A stretch of DNA of 64,000 nt from Anthopleura xanthogrammica (taxonomy: Eukaryota > Cnidaria > Anthozoa > Actiniaria > Actiniidae): the NCBI GenBank assembly GCA_964019055.1, contig OZ025213.1:6808472-6872471 (forward strand). Reading direction: 5' to 3'. Made by a program: the position numbers and the translations under genes. Shown here piece after piece: positions 44,801-50,800 of this stretch (the stretch's first letter is position 1; the number at the start of each line of letters is the position of its first letter). Below the pieces are notes generated by a model. It made no database searches. It had not been told where the DNA came from and was given only the letters and a program-made list of their open reading frames with translations.

Positions 44801-47800
44801 ACTCGGGCTTGCTTCCTAGGGTAGCGCCCGAGTAATTAAATGACACTAATAAAACCAATTTGAAATTTCTTTTTCCATAATTGATTGTCAATATTACTCC
44901 AATGTTTGTTTTTTCACGTTATTGATTGTTCATTTGCAACGAGTGATTGTACGGAGATGCAATAGCTGGGTTTCACTTGACGTCATTTCCTGTCTCGTGC
45001 GGAATGTTCATCAGCTGAATCACAAGTTTTCAATACAATTCTTTCTGGCTGACAGCACATGGTGGTCAGTGTTTGACCACCATTTAAAGTAGATAATGAG
45101 ATTCAAAGACTTTTATCAGCTGATTGAAACCCAGCTATTGATTGTTCATCTCTATGTAAATTGCGTTAATGAATTTCTGTTATTTAGGAAGGATTGTCAG
45201 ATGATGCAATTGATTTTGTTTTGGCGTTCTTGATTGTCGAACGATGCTAATGAATGTCCGTTAAATGCCATTGAAGTCAATACATATGTAAATGGCATAC
45301 TCGAATGTTCTTTCGCGTTAATGAAGTTCATGTTCGTATTAATGAACGTATATTGGCCTTATTGTTTCAACCCTTGGCGTAAATGAATGTATATTTCGCC
45401 TAAATGAACAGCAAAAGGTGTAAAGAATGTGACGAATAGAACATTCAATAGACCTTTTTGCTTTATCACTATTTTCGACTTCGTGCGCTTTAAAAACAAT
45501 AGGTGAGATCAAAGATTGTACGAAATTTAAACATCTTTAGAATTTGAAGAAAAAAATGCTCGTGTTTCATTGTTGTTGAACAATAGTTGTAGTCAGGTCA
45601 TAATTTCAGCATACGTAAGTGTTGTGCATTGGTATGGCCCGACTTGTTGTTAATTACAAAAATGAAATACAAGCATCTTTTGTTCAAATTCTAAAGATGA
45701 TCAAATTTCGTACAATCTATGATGCACCTATTGTTCTTAAAGCGCACGAAGTCGAAAATAGTGATAGAGCAAAAAAGTCTAATGGCTAAGACATACTTGA
45801 AAACAGAACAAAAGAACACTAAACGAAAATGTGGAAAAATTCTTATTCAGATCTAATACCCCCTGCATGTCGAATTATAGCTCGTTAGCCCCAAATCTTC
45901 CCTGAAAGATTTCAAAGAATTTGGACAGGCTTTCTGCGATATATTTAACCGAGAAGAACAAACAAAACCGAGCTGATGTAAAAATAATTCCCTGATATAG
46001 GTGGTGCAACCTATAACAGAAATGCAAAGAATATAGGTTACTTACCTTATCATACACCAAGCCAATGAAGCCTGACTTTACGTGACAAGCAGTTAGAGCT
46101 CCAAGATAATACAAATGTGTCCTGAGAAAGGCTTGAATCAGACAAACTGTCGATAAACCGATCACATACAGAACTATTTGCCAAGATATTTGTCGACAGT
46201 AGTATGAGAGTACCAATTCTACATCAATATTTTGAGGTACGAGTGAGGTACGAGTGAGGTACATGTTCCATTTTGAGGTACGCGCATTCTGAGATGCTGG
46301 GGGAGGGGAGGGGTGGTGAGTCATGTCTATTTTTAGATTCGAGGATTGCACCACGCGATGCAATGAAGGCTGAAGTTTTTATTCATTTAATATTTGTCAA
46401 AAATAGAAAACTCCTTGACGGGGAATCGAACCCCGGTCACTTGCTCGACAGGCAAGTATACTAACCACTGTACTATCAAGGATTTTGATGTTTTTTCTCT
46501 ATCATAAAATATATTAGTCTCACGAGTCGGGATCGAACCGACGACCAACAGATGGCTGTTTTTACACTACAGTCTGTCGCTCTACCAACTGAGCTATCAT
46601 GAGATGTATACTTTTACTCTTCATTAAAACCTTATATTAGAGTTTATTGAAATAATATAGACTGACTGATTATACATCATGAGTAAGGATACTGTTTTGT
46701 ATCATATTTTTCTTTATCTTGTGGGATTAGCCTTGGAATCATACCCCTATTCACTCCCCATATTTTGAATACAATATGATGACCTTAATGGGATTCGAAC
46801 CCATAACTTCTGATCTGGAGTCAGAGATGCTAACCATTACACCATAAGGTCCTTTTTGGTTCCAAACAGCTAAAATTCATAATTATGTTACTAGCCTGGA
46901 TGGGAAGACACTTTTCTGCAGGTGGTATTTCTAATTTGATTGTACACATTAATCTTCGAGATACTGATTTATTGTTCATTATGTACACATAAATATCACA
47001 TTGTACTTTACTTTGTTTAAGCAAACAAAAGCTATTGTTTCCATCAACACACGATGTTTATCTTGGATTTGTCAAAATCAATTTTGAATAAATTTGTTTT
47101 CGGAGGTTGTGTTTTGAGTGTCACTGGAAATATTTCTCTATGTTTCAGAGAAAAAATATGATCTTAATGGGAATCGAACCTATAATCTTCTGATCTAGAG
47201 TCAGACGTGATAACCATTACACTATAATTGTCCTCGTAATAGACAATAACTACGTGATTTATTGTATGATTATATTTCTCGTTCAGTGGCAAAGCTTTTG
47301 TCAAGGTTCTTTATTAATTTTGATCTCAATATTACAACTTAGAATTTTTCCCACTTGGGCAATGACTTGACCATGGCTTTCAGTCTTTGTGAACGACGTG
47401 GAGGCTCTAAGACTACATCTTTGTATTTATGGGCGTCCTGATAACTAATCCACTTGATGGGTTTTTCTTTACTTAATGGGGGAGTGGGTGGAAAATCAAG
47501 TGGGGTTGGAAGAGATCGTGTTTTAGGGGTGCTGGAAGAAGAGGGTTGATCAAAACCCGTCGTGGTTTTTAAGGGAGTAGAAGGAACCTCGGCTATACTG
47601 GGTTCAAAAGAAGGAGTTCTAATTTTAGAGGTTAGTCGCTCTAGGAAGGAAGGGGTCTTTGGTTTAGGCGTTACATAGCCACTGTCACTGGTGAGACTTA
47701 TTGAGGGAACGTTTTCTGGAGTTGTTGCATTAGTGGGAAGCCTAGGACCAGCTGATGGTGGTGTCTGTAATGTTTGCACCATTTCCAACCTTGATTTGTG

Positions 47801-50800
47801 TGGCAAACTACTTCGTTGAAGCTGCTGTTCTAGATCGAGGTATCGATTGTAGAGTTGCGTATATTCTTTGAATTTTAGCTCCGCAGGGACATTGGGTTCC
47901 TTTAGAATACTAGCCATCTGCTCCTCTAAATTCTGCAGTATTTTGAGTATGGGTGACTGTAAATAGCTCTGACGTTCGAAATAGTTGGCAATAGATTGCA
48001 TGACTTCTGATTGTCCACCATGCTGTGATGTTGTCGTAGGGTTCGACTGTAAAACAACATGATCACTAGGGAGAACATTGGTTCGAAGTCTGCACTCCTC
48101 TTGAGTATTGGGTTTGAGATCCACAAACAGATATCCGTAAGGTCGTTGGACAGCGGCCTCGTACTTTTGAATAAACTGTTCTGTTTTTCCCGGGTACATC
48201 TGTTTCCCCAAAGTCATCATTTGTAGCTTGTCTCTTGGGTTTTTAAATAGAACAAGGTACGCAGCGTTCAGACTCAAAGTTCGCATGATTTTTCCTTGGA
48301 AATAAAGGTTTTGTAGGAGGAAGATGACACTGAGGTTGCGATGGTGAGATCCTTTGGTGAATAAATTCATGATTCTTTTGTCGTTGGAAGTTTCGGTCAT
48401 TTGGTCATCAATCACGATCACATTATTAATTTGAGGGTCAAAATAACTATCTTCATCTAAGTCGTACGGTATGCCTTTAACAAACTCTATGCCTGGCACT
48501 GTCTGTAACATGCCTTCATAAGCAGGTTGCCATTGGGAATAACTCCAAACGATTCGTTGTGGTGGGGGTGTTATTACTTTTCTCGCACGTTCGAGCAGAT
48601 TCTGTACCCAAACTGTTTTACCTGATCCAGTCATTCCTGCCACTATGGCCGTAAAGGGGTGTAGCAATTGAAACCTGTCGCATTCTATGCCTTCAACATT
48701 TCGAGTCTGAGGGTAGGGACTAAACCGCTGACCAATTGTTTGCATATGTTTTCCTTGAAGTAAGAGTGCTCGCTCAGGACCACTGATCTTGTGGACACGA
48801 GTTAAATGAGACCATACATGTTGCACGGACTTGCCACAAATAGGACACAACCGCCCCATCTCGTGTCTTTGAAGAATGAGACTAATTCTTGAAGGAGACG
48901 CTATTTTATGATAGACCTTGCTCGGCTCTTAGGCTCGGAGCTTTAAGGCTCGGCTTGGCTCGGCTCGTATTGGCTCGGCTCGGCTCATAAAGGCTCGGAG
49001 CCTAAGGGCTCGGCTCGTATTGGCTCGGCTCGGCTCATAAAGGCTCGGAGCCTAAGGGCTCAGCTCGATTGTAGGCTCGGCTCGGCTCATAAAGGCTCGG
49101 AGCCTAAGGGCTCAGCTCGATCGTAGGCTCGGCTCGGCTCGTATAGGCTCGCAGCCTAAGGGCTTGGCTCGCAGCTCAGCTCGGCTCGGCTCGTATAGGC
49201 TCGGAGCCAAAGGGCTTGGCTTGTAGGCTCGGCTCGACTAGTCTAGGCTAGGTTAGGTTGAGATGTATGCCATTCTGCGAACCCAATTTTGTTTCAAAGG
49301 GTAAATCATGAATACACTCTCTTTCGTGACGTGCAAGATTAGGTTGGTACAATATAGGTTGGTACAATATAGGTTGGTATAATAAACTAGAATAAATAGT
49401 AGATGCATCTCAGATGATTTACTATTTCAACACGTCTTTCGAAGAGAGAACATGAGTCGATTACTTGTTGATAATTTTGGCTATTTGCATTTTTTAGTTC
49501 GTTGTCCTGAACCTCAGAGAAAAGTCTTGCTCGCTACTGCCACTCCTGAACAAGTTCATGTAGTGTGCGAGGTCTGTCATAATCTATTGAAAGGAGTTAT
49601 TCCACTTACTTACTCTCAAAAAGAAACATTGAGATCTCATGCTAATGACATCAGAACACTAGCAGACTCATCAGTGCCTTTCAAAACAAAGAAAATAATT
49701 TTAGCCCAAAAGGGCGGCAGATTTGTAAAAGATATTGCATCCCCTTTGGCTGGGAATGTATTCTTGCTATAAATAGTCCTTCGTAATCCCTCGATATTCA
49801 TTTGGATCTTGTTAAGACATTAGTGATCATCATGAAGCGAAGATATTCTGAAAATTCCGAGGAAGATGTATCTGACTCCGAGGCCTCTAGTGAGGAGGAG
49901 CCTTTGGACAATGAAATTGATCAGATGGTACAGGAGCTTTCCAAAAGCATACCCAGGGAGAAGGTTCTAAATGTACTCCACAGTATGGCCGCTTCTAAGG
50001 ACATTTTGTATTGGAATTCGCATGGAGAAATGACTTATCATCAACGACGAATCCCAGTCACAAGCATGAAGGAATTAGTTGAATATGCTTTATTACCTTA
50101 CAACTCAGATGTTAGACCACCCAGAGGTTTAAAAACGTTTACTAATGGATTGGTAGAACTGGGCATTAACAAACATCTAATTGGAAATCAGAAATTGTTG
50201 GTAGATCTTGTTGCTACGCAACCGGAAGATGAAGACACGGATGAGAGTGAGACTGAAAGTCAGTCAACTGATGATCAATCCCATAATCATGAACCGCATG
50301 ATGAAGAAGAGGAAGAACAAAGTAGTGATGATGAAGAGGGGGAACAAGAGGAAGAACAAAGCATGGACGAGGAATCAAATTCTGATGAAGAAGAACAAAG
50401 AGAGTGTCACGTTTGTCAAGAACCCCGACAGTTTCTCAAGATATCTGTAGTGCGGTGCCCAACTTGCCATTGGCATGAAGGTCACTCCGGTTATCTAAAC
50501 GATGTAGTTCACTGTGACATTTGTACAACCGTTTTCCCAGCTAATCTACAGAACACAAAGAAAACATTTTACTGCTGTAATGACTGCGATTCTATTCACC
50601 AGATGTCGTTAAAGTCAAACAGATTGAAACTCATTGTACCAAAACATGAAGGCGAACAAATGGAAGAAGAGGGAAACCACGGAACGGATCACGAATACTT
50701 TCCTTCATTACCCAAGTGGGAAAAATTCTAAGTTGTAATATTGAGATCAAAATTAATAAAGAACCTTGACAAAAGCTTTGCCACTGAACGAGAAATATAA

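Larger units (their letters stand above)
46198..47359. repeat. Left TIR of the 5.7-kb element
   Basis: Inverse of 50711-51872. The outer end carries four TGAGGTACG-type short repeats (46230-46285). Then come tRNA-Asp, tRNA-Tyr, tRNA-Trp and a CTA-anticodon tRNA, an AATAAA signal (complement at 47310-47315), and the last codons (PKWEKF plus stop) of the ATPase ORF. Confidence 0.9.

Noticed and set aside
45875..46363. 162-codon open frame on the minus strand
   Set aside because: It runs from the TIR of the 5.7-kb element into the ABC exon and past its donor into the intron. It is a junction product, not a gene.
46273..46464. Identical 63-codon frames in both TIRs (also 51606-51797), and 64-codon frames at 46830-47024 and 51046-51240
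   Set aside because: They cross the tRNA genes in the TIRs and have no independent support. Their duplication only reflects the inverted repeat.
48905..49260. CRISPR-like array
   Set aside because: The units are degenerate, vary in length, have no unique spacers and lie in an animal genome. It is a tandem repeat.
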